The notes below the pieces were generated by a model. It was not told where the DNA came from and ran no database searches. It was given only the letters and a program-made list of their open reading frames with translations. A DNA stretch of 64,000 nucleotides from NCBI GenBank assembly GCA_003640385.1, contig RCAB01000017.1, positions 62,001 through 126,000 on the forward strand. Reading direction: 5' to 3'. Source of the stretch: Setaria digitata. Taxonomy: Eukaryota > Nematoda > Chromadorea > Rhabditida > Setariidae. The position numbers were made by a program, and so were the translations under genes. This document shows, piece by piece, positions 1 through 14,504 of the stretch. Position 1 is the stretch's first letter. Every line of letters begins with the position of its first letter.

Positions 1-111
1 TATAATTAAACGATTTTACAAAAAAAATCTCAGATTTTAGGTGAACACTTCCCTTCCTGCATAATTCAGTCTTCAGAGCTACCGCTTGAACCATTCACAT
101 GCACAAAGAAA

Positions 112-717
112 TTACCACGGCACTCTTAAATCATCGGGTATTCTGTAGTATGCCAATTTGCTGATAATTATTGCAAACAGAAGAATAAAGAATAGCGCTC
201 CCAAACACAACAGATAATTCTAGAAAACAAGATTTGTTCTTTTTAATCATTAATTAATCAGCGGAAGACATCAGTGCTTTCTCACTTACGGAAGAAAGTC
301 ATGAAGTAAAAGGAAATAATATTACTGAGAATGTTTCCTGCAAAAAAGCAATATAAGTCGAGGAAAAGGAGTATGAAACAAATATTTCTGCATAAAATTT
401 CACTTTATGACGGCTGCTATTTTTCGGCTTCTCTTCTCATATACTTCATCTCTTTAGCAATCATTTTTTGGCGTTGTCTTACTCGACAAATGTCTTACTT
501 TTTGATGCCATGTAGCTCTTCATAAATTGCTGTAAAAAACACTTACTTTATATAAAGTTCGTTTCTTTTTAAGTGTAATAATGGGTGTTGATGTCAGGGA
601 AACACCGTCGGGTGCTACTGGTTTATCTCTGATCGGTGGTTTCTCGTCCATCCCGACTGTAAACACCTTCATCTTCCGTACCTGCAAATCGAATCCAATC
701 ACAGGTAATTTACTCAT
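112..717 (-). CDS. small membrane protein, family not recognised
   Basis: Family not recognised. The model has four minus-strand exons: 717-547, 529-499, 337-290 and a last exon ending at the stop (114-112). The start is the ATG at 715-717; its 'TTTTTCAG' acceptor ends at 727, nine bases upstream, like a spliced-leader site. Exon 1 encodes a soluble basic segment (begins MSKLPVIGFDLQ, ends LKKKRTLYK) before a GTAAGT donor. Exon 2 adds QFMKSYMASK. Exon 3 is hydrophobic (NILSNIISFYFMTFF). The last exon encodes a clear transmembrane stretch (LFFILLFAIIISKLAYYRI) and a short tail ending in PW. Its phase fits only if the weak acceptor before 197 is used; the better acceptor before 219 would put the transmembrane segment out of frame, so the last junction is doubtful. 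Expected size is about 105-110 residues, with the C-terminus anchored in a membrane. Confidence 0.5.
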
Positions 718-1796
718 TTCTAGTCGCTGAAAAAGCGCATAATCTGTCCAACCTAATGATCGGTAAAAAATAAAGAGTGAAAAAAAAAACATCGTTTTCG
801 GATAATTTTAGGCTCAACATTACAGAACTTTGGTAAGTTTGTAGTGGGAATGGAAATTAGCAACGAACGATTCTTTCACGCACAAATGCTATCACTTTGA
901 AGATTAGACTAGCGCAATAGGCAAATATTTGTTTCTAATCATGAAAAGACGGAACATTAATAAAGTGTGTACTGTATCATTTCTCAGGTGTAGTTCCAAA
1001 AGTTTTGCTGAGCCACAATGACCTGAAGTCGGTAGAAAGTGGTTGAGATAGAGGGAATTTGGAAATGGAAAGATTTGGTGAGGAATTATAAGTTGTAAGA
1101 TCGGTCGGAGGAAAGCTGTTTAGGAAATGGTATTTTTAAAGAACAAGCACGGAGGCTGAATTTTCAACAGTAAGTTCTAGTTTTTCTTATCATCCGAAAA
1201 AGGTCAAGGAAAAGGGAGGAAAATTATATTCGTTCGATGATTATAACTCCCTCTCTTTTTAGATTTTAAATTTCGTGTTATCGAATAACTCTCTTGAAAA
1301 ATCTTCATCTTTCGAATCTGAATCACTTAGTCTCCTTCGATCAGCTGCAGAAAGCAGTTTAGAGTGGAAGTGTGTGAGGACTTTGAAGACAGACCTGAGG
1401 TCAGTACATGAAATTAGCGCCACTGATCAGTGAAGAAACAATCAGATCAGAGGAGACAACACAGATAAACATGCACACTCACAAAGTTTTCATATCAAAT
1501 AGTGATGGTGGAGACGACGGAGTTGATGAATGATTTGACGAAGGTAGGAACTAGTTTCACTCCTCTTCACCCAACTATCTCAATTTCACCAGCACTTCCC
1601 CTCCCGCTATGTTCTCCATCTCGAGATCTCTTTCTTCTCCACTCCATCCTCCATCTCGAGATCTATCCATCGATCCTCCTATGATTCTAGTGATTGAATC
1701 TTCCAACTCGAAATGATTTCAGAGTGCTCTATTGATTCTTAGTTGCTCATTTCTGTTATGTACGATGGTGACGGTAGCGAATTATTGACATATATT
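718..1796. other. intergenic, no supported gene
   Basis: No exon chain or RNA gene seen. A short open stretch at 1505-1543 on the plus strand starts with ATG and ends in a plausible GTAGGA donor, but no partner exon was found. Confidence 0.5.
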
Positions 1797-2011
1797 TCAG
1801 TATAAACACACAATTCCTACAAAAACTTCAATTTCTTTTATCGACTGACCCTTCACAAATGCATTCACTTCATTCGTTATGGTATGGCAACATGTAGCGT
1901 TGCTTACTGTAATTAAAACTGAAATTGCTTTTTTTTTTTGTTCAAAAAAAGCCACTGTTTGTTCTATAATTTCATCAACATCTCCTTCAAAAAATAAACC
2001 GTAAGAACTGG
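1797..2011 (-). CDS. possible exon of an unrecognised gene (fragment)
   Basis: A minus-strand stretch opens just after an AG acceptor (before 2011) and stays open to a TAA at 1797-1799. It begins SSYGLFFEGDVDEIIEQTVA, and its amino-acid composition looks more like real protein than the surrounding AT-rich frames. A good internal donor (GTAAGC at 1907-1902) would end the exon at 1908 with phase 0, so it could be either an internal or a terminal exon. No upstream exon or start codon was found, and I do not recognise the family. It may equally be a decayed gene or chance. Confidence 0.25.
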
Positions 2012-2024
2012 CTGCATTGGACAA

Positions 2025-5000
2025 TTAAATCTACTTCAAGTATGGATCAAAACTTGTAATGCTCGTTATTTTGCGACAAGCTGATCAGACTATGGCGAAA
2101 TCGCTATTACTAATAAATATATTTTTCAAGCAAAGTTTAGAAATCGAGTAGAAAAGCCTTACATTGCTAATACTGTAATAAGGAATACAAAATCTGTGGG
2201 AATTGATCTGGTGCAAGATACTTAAAATAGTATGACTGAAATAATTCTTCAAAAATAGGGCAAATTTGGACATCAATTCATGTGCAGAGGAAAATTTCAA
2301 CAATATTCAAGGGTTTACTGCGTTGATCATAATCACTTAGTGACACAGAGAAAAATGAAAGATATCCTTTTTAAATTATTTATTCATTCAAACAAACTAA
2401 ACCACAAAAACTTGAAGTTTGACTGATATTTGAATAAAAACAGTTTCATCTTAATTCAATTATAAAAGACTATAGCTCAAGAAAAAAAAAAACGAAATTT
2501 TTCAGTTGTTATTTAGTCTGCAAATCCCACAACTCATTAATTATCCAAAGCATAAGGTGTTCTAATTGAGCATTTAAATATACATGCCTTCTACCACTTT
2601 ATCTTCTCAGTGCAATGACTTTTTTGAACACCTTCCTTTTCTTCAAAAGAAAAAAAAATTCCCCTTCTCCATTCTTAAAAAAAAACTTGCCCTATTTTGC
2701 GTTCTCCGACTGCTTTGAAGTTAAAGATGACTATTTTTTGAAAAATAATGATCAATCTAAAATATGATAATTTGGTTTTTGATTATGAAGCAAAAAAGGA
2801 AGATATTTCATTACAGCAGTAAAAAGGAAAAGACATTTTTTTTTTAGTCTTTTCAAAGAGACTAAATCGGAACGTCTTTGAACTTTGAGTGGTATTTGAG
2901 CAAACATCAATATTTTTGGCTGAGGTTAAATTGGGTGAAACATGAAAAGAAAGAGTCTTAATTTACAGAAAGAAAGATGAAATATCATTCATGAATTTTT
3001 CAGCAACCGGGTCTCGTGTAAGGGGCGGCTTTGTCTCCTAAAATGTAAGTAGTAATGATAAAAAAAATACAAGAATGATAATATTGATTATAAGTGATCT
3101 TCCAAAGGATATGACAAAAAAGTTGTCGAGAGAGTTGCCTGTGAGTGCCCTGATACAAAATCACTATTATCATAAATGATATCATATCCAATCATCATTG
3201 ATATCATCATCATTTTCAGCATAGTATCAAAACCTTTCAAAAGACTACTAGAGCTTCGTCTTGCTTGTCATATTAGGAATACTTCTTCATCTTTTCCTTA
3301 GTATATTATGGAAGTTTAATTCGATACTTCTCCTTCAATTACAAAGTGAGCCGTGCAATAACCACCTGCAAAGAACTGTTGCTAAGGAATCTCATCTAAA
3401 GAACCGTAAAAATCTTAACGAAGCATTTAGTTGAATATTTTAAAAAGGAGCAAGAAGAGAAAATCATTTTTGACTTCATAATTTGCATGCGTTAACGGAA
3501 AATTAATTTATTTGAGCTTCTTTTTGCCATTCACAAGTTGAAGAGATCGGAAATGAGAATGGGAAAGTGACTTACTGGAAGAATGAAAATAGCAGCACTG
3601 AAATTCTTTCAATGTTCATTTTAATAAGGTCTCAAAATTTCATTTGAATCAAAATGTAGAGATGAAATTAAAGGACTGTAAGAAGTGTCAGATGCTTCAG
3701 ACGTTTCTCACAGATATCGGTTATTCGTCACTGACATATATGAACATTTAGATATTATAAATATTTAAACTTTACACACTTATCCAGAATAAGCATAAAA
3801 TGACTATTTCACTTTCTTTTGATACCTTATTATTTCCAGAGTTCAATAAAGAATAAACAAAATCGTTGTATGTCATTGAATTTTTAAGTTTCAAAATTTA
3901 AAGATTTGCTATTGTGTTCAGAACTGATGAAAAATTAGCAGATGCGGTGGCATATTTTACGAATTCTTCTGCTGGCCTAGAGAGATTTGTTTGGCTTTTG
4001 TTTAAGCATAGAAAGTAGTTGAACTATCTAATTCAATATATTTTGAAACAGTAATTAGTTCAAGAAGTGACGACTTAAAGAGTCCGAAGTTTACTGAATT
4101 ACTGACAAATAAGCAATTCCATGCAGAAGGAAAGGAAGAAGCAGGTAGGTAGGTAAGTATGGAGATAAAGTAGACAGGTGCTTGGGTGGGAGACCAGCTT
4201 TATCGGTGGCAGAACGGAAAAAGGATCGTTTGGGTGTTGCACATCTTTGTGACTCTCGAACAAATACATTTCAACAATTCGTTGCTCACATTTGTTTGTT
4301 GAATTAATCATCAGAAGTTCGGTGAAAGCAAAGAAATTCTTAGTTTCACTAAGAGAAATAGTTAGCTTTGAGAAAAAAGATTGCAAAAGAGACGGGAGAA
4401 AGAGGAGAAGTGCAGAAGGGCAGCTTTGAAAGTTTTCTTCCATACAAAAAAAATGTTTGAAAGTATTCGCTAAAACAACTTTAGGTAATTTACTTAGCTG
4501 ATGACACTTACTTCCTTCAAAACTAAGCTATTGTAGGTCTCAAGCTTAAACCTCAAGTAATACTGTCTGGTCCAGAGTTGGCTAATCGAATTCGAGAAGC
4601 ATACAATAATATTACATTAACTGTATTGTCTTTTTGAAATTTATTGATGTGGTACGATTTTGTGTGTTACATATCAAAGTGACCTTTCTTTTATCACACA
4701 ATTGACGAGAAACACCGATAGTATCGTATTGTACAAAGAGTCAAAATGTCAGAATTTAAATGCATCATGGAATTTATAAAGGTTGTAAATGCAAGAAATA
4801 TCAACATAATAACATTAAAATTTGAAAACTCACTTCTAAAAAAAATGACCTTTTTCGGTGTGAAGTTATTTCCAATGACAATTCGCACCAACTTGTTTCA
4901 CTTTTTGCTTTTCAACAACGACTAATAAAAATGTGCAAATTTTGGATATTTTTTGCATCTTACCTGATAGACAACATTTTTAGAGAGATGTTCTCCTCAA

Positions 5001-8000
5001 CGAAAATGGCATTCTGAAATGGCTTACTCTAAATGAATTAACTTTCTACTAGAAATGATGAAACAATTATGCGTAACAGGATGGCTTATTGGAAATTAAT
5101 TAATTGCAAATGATCAGCTAAAAATTGCAGTAGTCTAAATCAGTTATTATTTAGCCAACATATAAGGGTTAAAAGCTTGAAAAATTCTGATATGCATATT
5201 GACTCCTAGATAACATCTTTATAATGAGAAATGGAATAGCAAATGGAAGTTTGCAATGAAATAATGTCGTTATTAAATCTAAATCTTCTTTTGTACGAGT
5301 TACAAGTCGAAAGTTTAGACATGAAAGTTAGGAAAATGTGCATAAATTTTTCGTGGATGTCTACTTTGATCTTGAAAGAAAACAAACTAACTGGCTTGAC
5401 AATAACGTTGACAAAAGTTGGATTGAAATTGTTCGGTATGTAAACAAACATCGAGTGGTATTTAAAAAAAATTTCGGCTTTTTTCATTTCTACAATTTCT
5501 GTCATTTTTTTAAATGAAATGAATAAACATTTCTTCTGAAAGATTTTCATCAATACTTCAATACTTTTATATGTTATATCAATTCTGAGAAATCCTTCGT
5601 CCGTTTAAAAAACAAAAATGTGCAATTTTCAATTTTCTTTCTATTTTCTTGCTCCATCCTGTAGAAGTAGCCAAAGTTAATTCCTGAACCACACTTGCTA
5701 TACTTCTTTCAAAGCACTTTTCCAGTTCCTTCCCTTTTGTCTATTAAATTTTAGAAATTAAATTTAATGTAATTTAAATCTATTTTTAACTCATTCATTT
5801 GCATGTTTAGAAGATGAGACATTCAATTCTGCATGGACGAGTAGATGATATGTCAAACTTAGTAACATTATTTCATACCTGTGAACTGAAAAATATGGCC
5901 AAAAATTGTTACCAAAGAATTAAAACGAAGGTACAACTTCTGTTCATCATTTCATCTCGACTTTACTGGAATTCATTTAAAATTTCACAAAAAAAAATAA
6001 GTAAATCATAAAAGCTTTAAGAAAATCATAAAAGTAAAGCAAAAAAAGAAAGGAAAAAAGTAATGGGAGATTTGATAAGAAACATTACAACGTATCGTGC
6101 AATGGAAAGTAATAGTTAATAAAGAAGGCAATAATTTATAAGAAATAAACAAATGAATTAAGTAAATAAGCTAATTCTTTAAGTAAACTTGCAAACAGTT
6201 CATGACCTTCTGTGAGTTCATTCAATTTATGATGCATTAAAGAGGGTTGACCTATTTATCTTCAATTAAACATTTTAACAATAATCGATGATTCGCTAGT
6301 TTCGTCCTCAAATTATGATCAAAAATGGGTCCACTGCAATTGCTTTACACGCTGTCAACATTTTCTCCTACATCAAAGGTAATTCAAAATTCACTTCTGT
6401 TAAGTCTAGGTGTCAAATGATGAAAGGACAAGCGAACAGCTGAAATGAGTTAGTGGCATTGGCTACTGAATCTCCACCGGTCAGTTGGTCACCACTTCTT
6501 CCTCGCATCCAGTAGCATCGGTCAATTATGCAAACAGACAAGCAACCTTACATCCATTGTGTCACTTTTACTCTTCTTTTTAAACTTTTCACCTGTTTTC
6601 AGGCAGTATTTTAGCCAAAACATGAATTAAGGAATGATTATCATTCAGCTAGTGAGTGACCATTGACCACTGAGAGGAAAATTTTTGACTAGCAGCTACC
6701 AACAATCCTCAGATGAAATTAAAAGTAATTAATAACTCGCAAATAGAAAATTCATAGGACTGTGGTTTACGAGGTCAGAAATAGTGAGTGCATGGGTGTC
6801 ACTGTAGTTTCTTGCAGTTCTTCGAAAATTTGCTTAGGAAGTTGAAGAAATTTTTTTTCTTTTTAAAGATCCATACATTTATTTACTATTAGCTCCATCA
6901 AATTCTACAGACTTTCCAATACAAGTTCTCATAACTTCTCATTAATTCTTATGTCACCATAATAATTCTTTGAATAAGTTTGTACGTCATAAAATTCTTT
7001 TGTCCAGAAAGTTACTCAATTCCAAGAATTCTCAAATAATTGACAGTTAATTAACAAAGAGATTAATGAAACGGTATAATTGATAATTAATTCTTGCCTC
7101 AAGTTCAGGATTCTATTTACAAGTATATATAGTTCGTAAATTGAAGGACTGATCAGAAGACCATCAGCGGTGGATTAGCAGAGTTTATTATTGAGAATTG
7201 TATTCTCATCAGACGACCTTTAATTCACAAAAAAAGGAAAAAAAAATTCAAATTAAGGTAATCAGTACTGCAATATAATGCCGAAATAATGGTTAGAGCA
7301 GAGTGATAAATCTGACATTACCAACTAATTTTCAATGTCTGCACTGGTTGTGGTGATTTCGGTAGAGTATTAATGATAAATGTCTAAATAAATGATTAAT
7401 TCACTTATTTCATTTAAATCCTCTTTTTTTCTCATTGGCTGAAAGTGGCAATTAGGACATCTACTAAATAAAACCTCTCATTTCTTGACATTTATTTATA
7501 ACTCAGTTCAACACTAAGTCTTTGAAAACGGGACTTGCTGAGAATATAATTTCTCTAGTTTCTTGTTCTTGTTACTAATTACAGTGATTTCTTCATCACT
7601 TGTGACGTATTATTGTTCAGAATTCAAGAGTTCTTTTTTTTAATGAGTTTTGTTATTTATAAAAGAACAACAGCTTTTTACAGGTTACCTGAGAAATAGT
7701 TTGGCACTAAGTCATTCAAAATGAGCTTGTTGAGAATAATTATAATGATAGCAGTCTTCGTAATAATTATAACGATGATAAAAGAATTGTTCAACAATGA
7801 GATAATCCATAATGGGGATGAGGAGGATATGGTCCTTTACGGCTGGATGAATGATTCGGCAATTTAGGGTTTCACTGGGAAAAATGCAATGATAGTGGAA
7901 ATTTTTTTTGGAATGGAACGAATATTTTATGAAGCATTTTGATTGACAGCGATACAAATGGCGACGAATTATAGTTAGAGAAAAAAGTGTTTAGGATAAC

Positions 8001-11000
8001 AATGGTAATTATGACAATTCAGGTTTATCGATTTTCAGATTAATCCAACTTCATTTGTTCTATCTAACAAAATAATCTTCTATAATTCGTAAAATAAAAT
8101 TTAAATCACAATTATTCTCAATTGGGGACTGACTGTCTTATCGTCAAATTTTTTGAAGTTATAGAGTTAACTTTTTTACGGCACATAAATATCTTCTTCC
8201 TTTTCATTAATGCAAAGTGCTTTCAAAAACTTTTAAGTAAGATCACAGGCGTCAAGTATTCAGCAAGAAAGTGTTGAAGTACCACCAACATGGCTTTAGA
8301 CTCTTGTATACGGTCACGTCAAATGCGCTTGCATTAACTTCTGCAAATGTACTGCATGAAATTAATAAATAATTCATTTGAACTGAAATGACATTAATTT
8401 CTAATTCTGCAGATTAAATTAATTAACTAGATTGGAATGATTTTTTCAATTTCCATAATTTTGTATGCTATAAAAGTTATTCAACGTGAACTCAGCTAAT
8501 ACCAAATCACTTCATCCGTAAACAAAACGCTGATATGAGGTATCTCAGTGTAGAAGCGCCACAATCAGTGAAAGCACACTTGAAGTCGATGGTTGCTGAT
8601 TTTAAAATGACTGTGTTTGGAGAACTACAACTGATCCGAGGATTGAATCACCTCTACGGATCGTTCCTTCCATCCTACATTCAGTCTTGCTAGTTTACTC
8701 TTTTCAAAGGAAGTCTAAATGCACTAGACCAATCTCATCTTTGTTATCCTGTCTAGTTCATTTTAGGCATTTGCATTTGCAAGGAGGGAATTTTAAGAAT
8801 TTTGGCGGTCATTTAAATTGAATGCTGTTCACTTTTTAATAGAGGAAACTTAGCATGAAAAACGATCAGTCATTAGTTTTTAAATCTCTTAATACTATAT
8901 TTCAGAAGGCTGAAAGAAACTATACGAAACAAGCTTTCCAAGCATCCAACTAGTAGCATTCATGTTAATTAAGTGAAATTTTAAAAGCGTATATGCACTG
9001 TCTATCAAGAACATTCTAATCTGGAGAGCATAGAAACAGTTAGTACGTTGACTGCTATAATACTACCATTCCAGGTGCCTGAAACCAACAAATTAGTGTG
9101 CTTGAAAGCAAATAATACAATGAAGCTTCTGCAACAGGATCGCCATCTGAATCTTCATCTATACTTGTTACTCGCTAATATTATGGGGAACCGAAATGAA
9201 AGCGAATAAAGGTAGTATAACGTGGGATATTATGAAATTACTGACCAAATAAGGCGGTACTCACTTCAAAGGAAATTTGTAGGACAGAATAATAAAATTA
9301 ACTAAAGTATGCTAGGAAAATTTAATTACTCGCAAAGAAGAATTAATGAAGTGGCGAATAATTTCAAAAATTGTTTCAAGTGAATCTGAACTACATCGAA
9401 ACTTTAATTTTGGCAATATATCCAGGAAAATTTCTTGACGGCCACTGTATTAAAATTGCTGCAACTACCGATCACAAATCTATTGTTTTATTGAAGATCA
9501 TATTTTATTCCAGATGATTAGTGAGCAAATGAAAAACAGATGAAGTTAAAATGGAACCGTGCTCAGCGTAAGCTCAATATTAAGTTCCAAAATTTCTATA
9601 ATTATCTTCAAATCTGAGTCTGTAAGTTTATGCATTTATTTCCTAAGTTATTGGATAAGTGAAAAAAATAAAAATAAAAATCAAAAATGAAAATGAAAAT
9701 GATGAGATAATAAAGTGCCTTAGAGTACTTACATTGCTACACTCTAAATAGCATGGAGTAGAAACAAAATGCTGTTCAGAAGTAATATTACTTTCTTCTG
9801 TTTCTTAAAAACTTGTCGACGTAACTTAGAATACTGAAATTTAACAAAAAATACACAAAAATAAATAATAAAGGAAAATCGTTTCCGCTACTGTTAAAAC
9901 GAGCTCACGCAAATGAAGTCAAGAACTCCAGAAAAACGGAAAAAGAAGAGAAAGAGGAAAATCAATGTTTAGAAAACTATTACTTTAAAACGATCGCGGA
10001 TAGAAATTATTGCAATATTGGCATCAAAAGGAATTGAAAAGGTCAGATCATGAAGAATCTGGCAGTAGCTTGTGTTCTTATACAACGAGTAAGAGGTGCT
10101 GATTAAAGTATGAGTGAAATCGTCCAATAAAACCTTATCACCCAAATTTGCCTTAGCCGAACTATCTAACAAAAGCTCTTCCACTTAACATTTCAAGAAA
10201 GTATTAAAAAATCTGAGGAAGCCCAGTCTCATTTATTGCCAAACAAGTATATCTGCTTTACATTTTAGCCAATCGAATCAAAAGTCCGAAGATCAAAACG
10301 CTGCTTCTTTGGCTCGAAACTGGTCTCATAATCCTGATTTCAACTGTTAAGAATGCATACAGTATGGAATTCAATCAAATGCTCATGAACTAGTTGATAA
10401 TGCTCATCAGTTAACATTCCCACTAATGGAACTCAGTAAACAAAGTTCTATTTCTCTGAGCTATATTATTTTAAAATATAATCTACGAATCAATATATCA
10501 TAAAAATAGACGGAAAATGCATTTACTGAAACAAAATTGGCCAACATTTACAGTGAATGAAAACAAATCGGAAAATTTACATGACAATTATACATTTAGA
10601 GAATAAAATATTCAGAAATACAACGACTTTAACTGAAAACGCCTATGACTTTACTTTCACATGCTTCTCCAATACGACAGTGACGACTTGCTGCTATCAT
10701 CTTTAAAATATAGCAATTCAACATTAAAACAGGATTCTTGTTCTCGAAACATTAAATCAAATTTCGTTCATATATAAATTTATTTTGATTACATAAGCGT
10801 AAAAAATAACACAAAGTGATAAGAATAAAAACATGAATAAATCCAAATATATCATTCAAAGCAACAAATGCAAAGCTTCAAGACCAGTATTACAGTTAAA
10901 ACAAATCGCTTGCTAAAATAACTGCCAATGAACAGCACTATGCAAATGATCAATTAATTTCCCTGCTTTTACGCACTCCTTGAATGCGATCGTTTGTTAC

Positions 11001-11306
11001 CACTTTATTGTTTGAAGAGAGTAAATAACGATAAGATATTGGCCATATGAATATGAAAAATATATGTGTAAAACAGTACACAGAAAGCAATGGCTGAAAA
11101 GTTAACATTTTAATTTCATCGCTTTTTCAAGAAAAAAAAAGAAATTCTACAACAAGGCATTTTCAAAGACCAATATCAACAGTAAAAACGAAATTAGGAT
11201 AACGCGGTTTCAGGTTTTTGACAATCGTCTGCTATTGTACGTGAAAGAAAACACGGCACGAGTCATTACAACAAACATAGAAAAAATTTTTTGTGTTCAA
11301 AGTGTT
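2025..11306. other. gene-poor AT-rich region
   Basis: About 9 kb with no exon chain that I can support on either strand. Frames longer than 60 codons here have low-complexity or Phe/Ile/Ser/Tyr-rich translations typical of AT-rich non-coding DNA, and none join across phase-compatible splice sites. A GGTA-type mini-repeat occurs near 4144-4157. Some open stretches (for example 5817-5930 plus) have a donor-like end but no supporting neighbour. This may be intergenic DNA or introns and UTRs of genes lying mainly outside the window. Confidence 0.5.
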
Positions 11307-14300
11307 TTAAAAACTAAGATAACAAACCCTTATCCAATTTCGAGTTTTAATGAGACCAAATGTTAAAAAGCCGATACCCATCGAAATATTGATTACAGTA
11401 CGCCCAAAAATGAATTTCAGTGGTAGCATATATGGTTGTGCCAACTGATGCGACAGCTTCGGTGATTTACTCAACAGCAAATAGAACTTAAGCAATAATA
11501 CAGATAATTTAAGGCTGTGAATAAAAATTTCAGTAACAATCCCTAATCAGTGGTATCAATAAAATCAACAGAAAATATAGTTAACATAATTCGATATTTT
11601 AATATAAATAATTCTGAATGGAGTTAATTCAACGGACAGGAAGAAAACAATAATGAAATGAATCCTGTATGGTAAGTAACGATGAATATTTTGAAAATGT
11701 GGAAACTTACTTGTTTCTGTGCTAAAACACATCCAAACTCAAAAATAAAAAGAATAAAATAACCGAGATGATAACCATGCCAAACAGCGAGGTAAATAAG
11801 AGTTATTAAATGACTATAAGTTTGATTACCTAACCAATGCAATCGTCGATACAAATGGCTGAAATAAAACAAGAATATTCTATCGGTGTGTTTATTATCT
11901 GCAAACAAATGATTTGATATGTTAATAAATGTTTCACGACACTGAAAATCGCATTATGAGTGGAATGACAGACTAAATTCATCAAGGCAAGTTTGGGCTC
12001 CCATTCAAATAAACTGGGAAAAGAATTTATACGAAATTTAAATACTTTTTAATATTCTTAGCTGGTATAAAGAAAAAAATCAAATTCTTCCATTTTCATA
12101 ACTAATCCAAAAATTACTTTTTAGCAAATGTATTTGTGCCGACGTTGAAGCTATCAATAACACTCTGAAAATCCAAACCAAATTCCCATCTTATGATATG
12201 AACATCCCGTACGCCATCCCAACGATCGTTACCTCTGGAGTCTTGTCCGTTATAAGCAATACCTGCCAATATTGCTGCTCCTTCCTGAGGAAAGCCATAT
12301 TTAACAAATGAGATGATACAAGACAACATTCGGTCCAATAACCACTTTCAAAACACCAAGCCTTAGACGCATCCACTGAACGCATCGACGAGGACAACTG
12401 AAATCTAAACACCAATACCTACACAAACTAGAATGTAGTGAGTGGCACATGAATGACACATAGCCGAAAACATACAGTAAAAAGCCAAACGGAAACATAT
12501 CGGCACATAGTAAGTCGGAACCACAATACAATCCAGATTACTTTCCATCGAAATGAAAGAGCCTAAAAGTAGTAATAAAGATTTCAAACCATAAAGAAAT
12601 CGTTCTAAATGCTTTGCTGAAGAGAAAAATTATTTTTGCGAGTGCGAATAAATGTATGGCCCTGATGTTTCATTCTTTTACGGTTAAGAGAGCTTGGTTA
12701 TAAAAATAAACTTGAAAAAACAATGAAACAGTTGAAACACCAACAAAGAATTGAGAAGAGTTAAAATATTCATTCGGTATCCACAAAACTCCCCAATGAT
12801 AAATAATAATATAAAAACATCCAGCTATAAAACGCCCCAGGCTCGGCATAAGTCTAAAATCACAAGAAGTTAAATATTTTAGTACAGCTGTTACATTCAA
12901 AAAAAAAAAAAATTTAAAAAAAAAGATTAATCGAATAATATTGCAAAAACTAACCCTGAGACACGTACTTCTTTCTTACTGTCAAGATAATCTCCAGCAA
13001 CAAATGACCGAAATCGAGAAAGGGAGAAAAGCGGTCCAGTAAAGGTACCACTAAAAAAATACCCAAAAGCTGCGATCTCTAAAAGGCCTGGAGGTTTTTT
13101 TATTGCTGTCTGTATTTGATATGTTTCCAGTTTGCTCTGAAAAAAAAAAAAAAAAATGGCTGGTTAACATAACAAATAAAAATTGAAAGAAACATTGCAC
13201 TTTCGACAATGAAAACAACCCCAATGTGAAAAAAGAAGTGCAACAGATACATTAGTCGTCCTGGACAATAATTTTACGAGAAATAATATTAACATTAAGA
13301 TACTGATAAAATAAAGATAAGTACATCATATTGCAGGATTTAAGTACCCACTTTTATAAGAACAATGATGCCACAAAAATAAAGATAAAAATTGGAAAAA
13401 AGAAAATGACTCAAAAAGATCAGAATCATGGTAATTACCACTTTTTGCAATGTTGTGATATGTGACAGGTGAAATGTAAGTAAAATAATATTTAAAAAAA
13501 ATAAATGAAAGCACAGAAATATACCGCTGGTTTATATCCATCGTAAACATCCATAACAAGACCAATGAAACGCAAAGTCATTATACAAAAGGGTGTAGTC
13601 CAGTTAATGTCATAACCATCAGTTTCCGAATAACTATATCCAATTAATAAATGCCCCTGGAACTCATGAAAACTTAGTGAATCGAATAGATTTTCCTTTT
13701 AAAAAATATTCTCATACCCTTAGGGTTAACAAAAACGCTGGAACATATTCCAGAGATATGAAATTTCCTTCCATAAATATCCTGGCTCATTACATATGAC
13801 CAAAATATATAACTTAAGGTACTGGTTATGCAGGAAATTATTTTACTTAACTCACCAAGAACGCAAGGTGAGCTAACACAACAGAAACTTTCTGGCCTGG
13901 AAAGTAGGTAACGATCCAGTACGCCAACAATATACTTAAAATGCTGTGGAGTACTGCAACACCTGGAACATGAGAATAACTTCGATTACATGAAAAAGCA
14001 GTTTCCATCAAATGCGCTTTACTAAAAGCAGATGTAACGTAAAACGAAGGAAAGATAGGGGTCAGTTAAATGCATACAGTATCTCTTCTATTCTGTGATA
14101 AATATTAAAAATGTTACCATAACTGAATATGTAAAGTGCCAAACCAGCAACCACGAAGTAAAGATGTTGTACAACTGGCGATTTATTATAAAATACAGAG
14201 CGATGAAGTGCTGCCAAGGGGTATCCTGAAAAGTCCATGGATTTAGCGAACTGGTACAATATAATGTGCAGAGATGGAGAAAAATCACTAACAAATTTGA

Positions 14301-14504
14301 TTACAAAAAAATTGGTTATAAATTACCATTTAACATGCAGCTTTATACATACTACTTGCTAATATAAAATATCCTCTCTGGTGTTTAATACCATATAATA
14401 ACTTTCTGTTAATAAAATAATTTACCAGCGAGAACGGATGCGAACAAAATGAGGCCATCTTCGCTTGTATGCACCGTTGCTGATAGTGCTGATAATATAC
14501 CCAT
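11307..14504 (-). CDS. mboa-6: MBOAT lysophospholipid acyltransferase (LPCAT3/MBOAT5 type)
   Basis: Ten phase-consistent exons: 14504-14426, 14225-14118, 13962-13856, 13656-13525, 13136-12955, 12853-12745, 12562-12476, 12284-12118, 11858-11711 and 11486-11307 (TAA), giving 432 residues. Members of this ER multi-pass family move polyunsaturated acyl chains from acyl-CoA onto lysophosphatidylcholine and related lysolipids. The products of exons 2-9 align almost gaplessly with recalled vertebrate LPCAT3. Landmarks are GYPLAAL, the YDINWT segment, a GP-x-FS segment, EGAAILAGIAYNG, the MBOAT Asn segment RWDGVRDVHI...SFNVGTNTF, and the catalytic-His motif AVWHGYHLGY. The start ATG follows GGGAACA. 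The last exon uses an unusual TTAAG acceptor but then matches family length exactly. The protein is slightly shorter than vertebrate LPCAT3 (about 487) and has no obvious KK ER-retention tail. The symbol follows the C. elegans orthologue by inference. Confidence 0.9.

Noticed and set aside
4099..4443. 114-codon minus-strand open frame
   Set aside because: It mirrors a purine-rich low-complexity stretch, has no splice partners, and its translation is Ser/Leu/Phe-rich.
5206..5553. 115-codon minus-strand frame overlapping a 66-codon plus-strand frame
   Set aside because: Both have AT-biased composition and no phase-compatible neighbours; neither is recognisable.
9969..10184. 71-codon minus-strand frame
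   Set aside because: Plausible composition, but no start codon or exon neighbours.
12301..12587. Several overlapping minus-strand frames in the acyltransferase region
   Set aside because: They are shadow frames; only the 12562-12476 segment and the part from 12284 downward fit the family alignment and phase.
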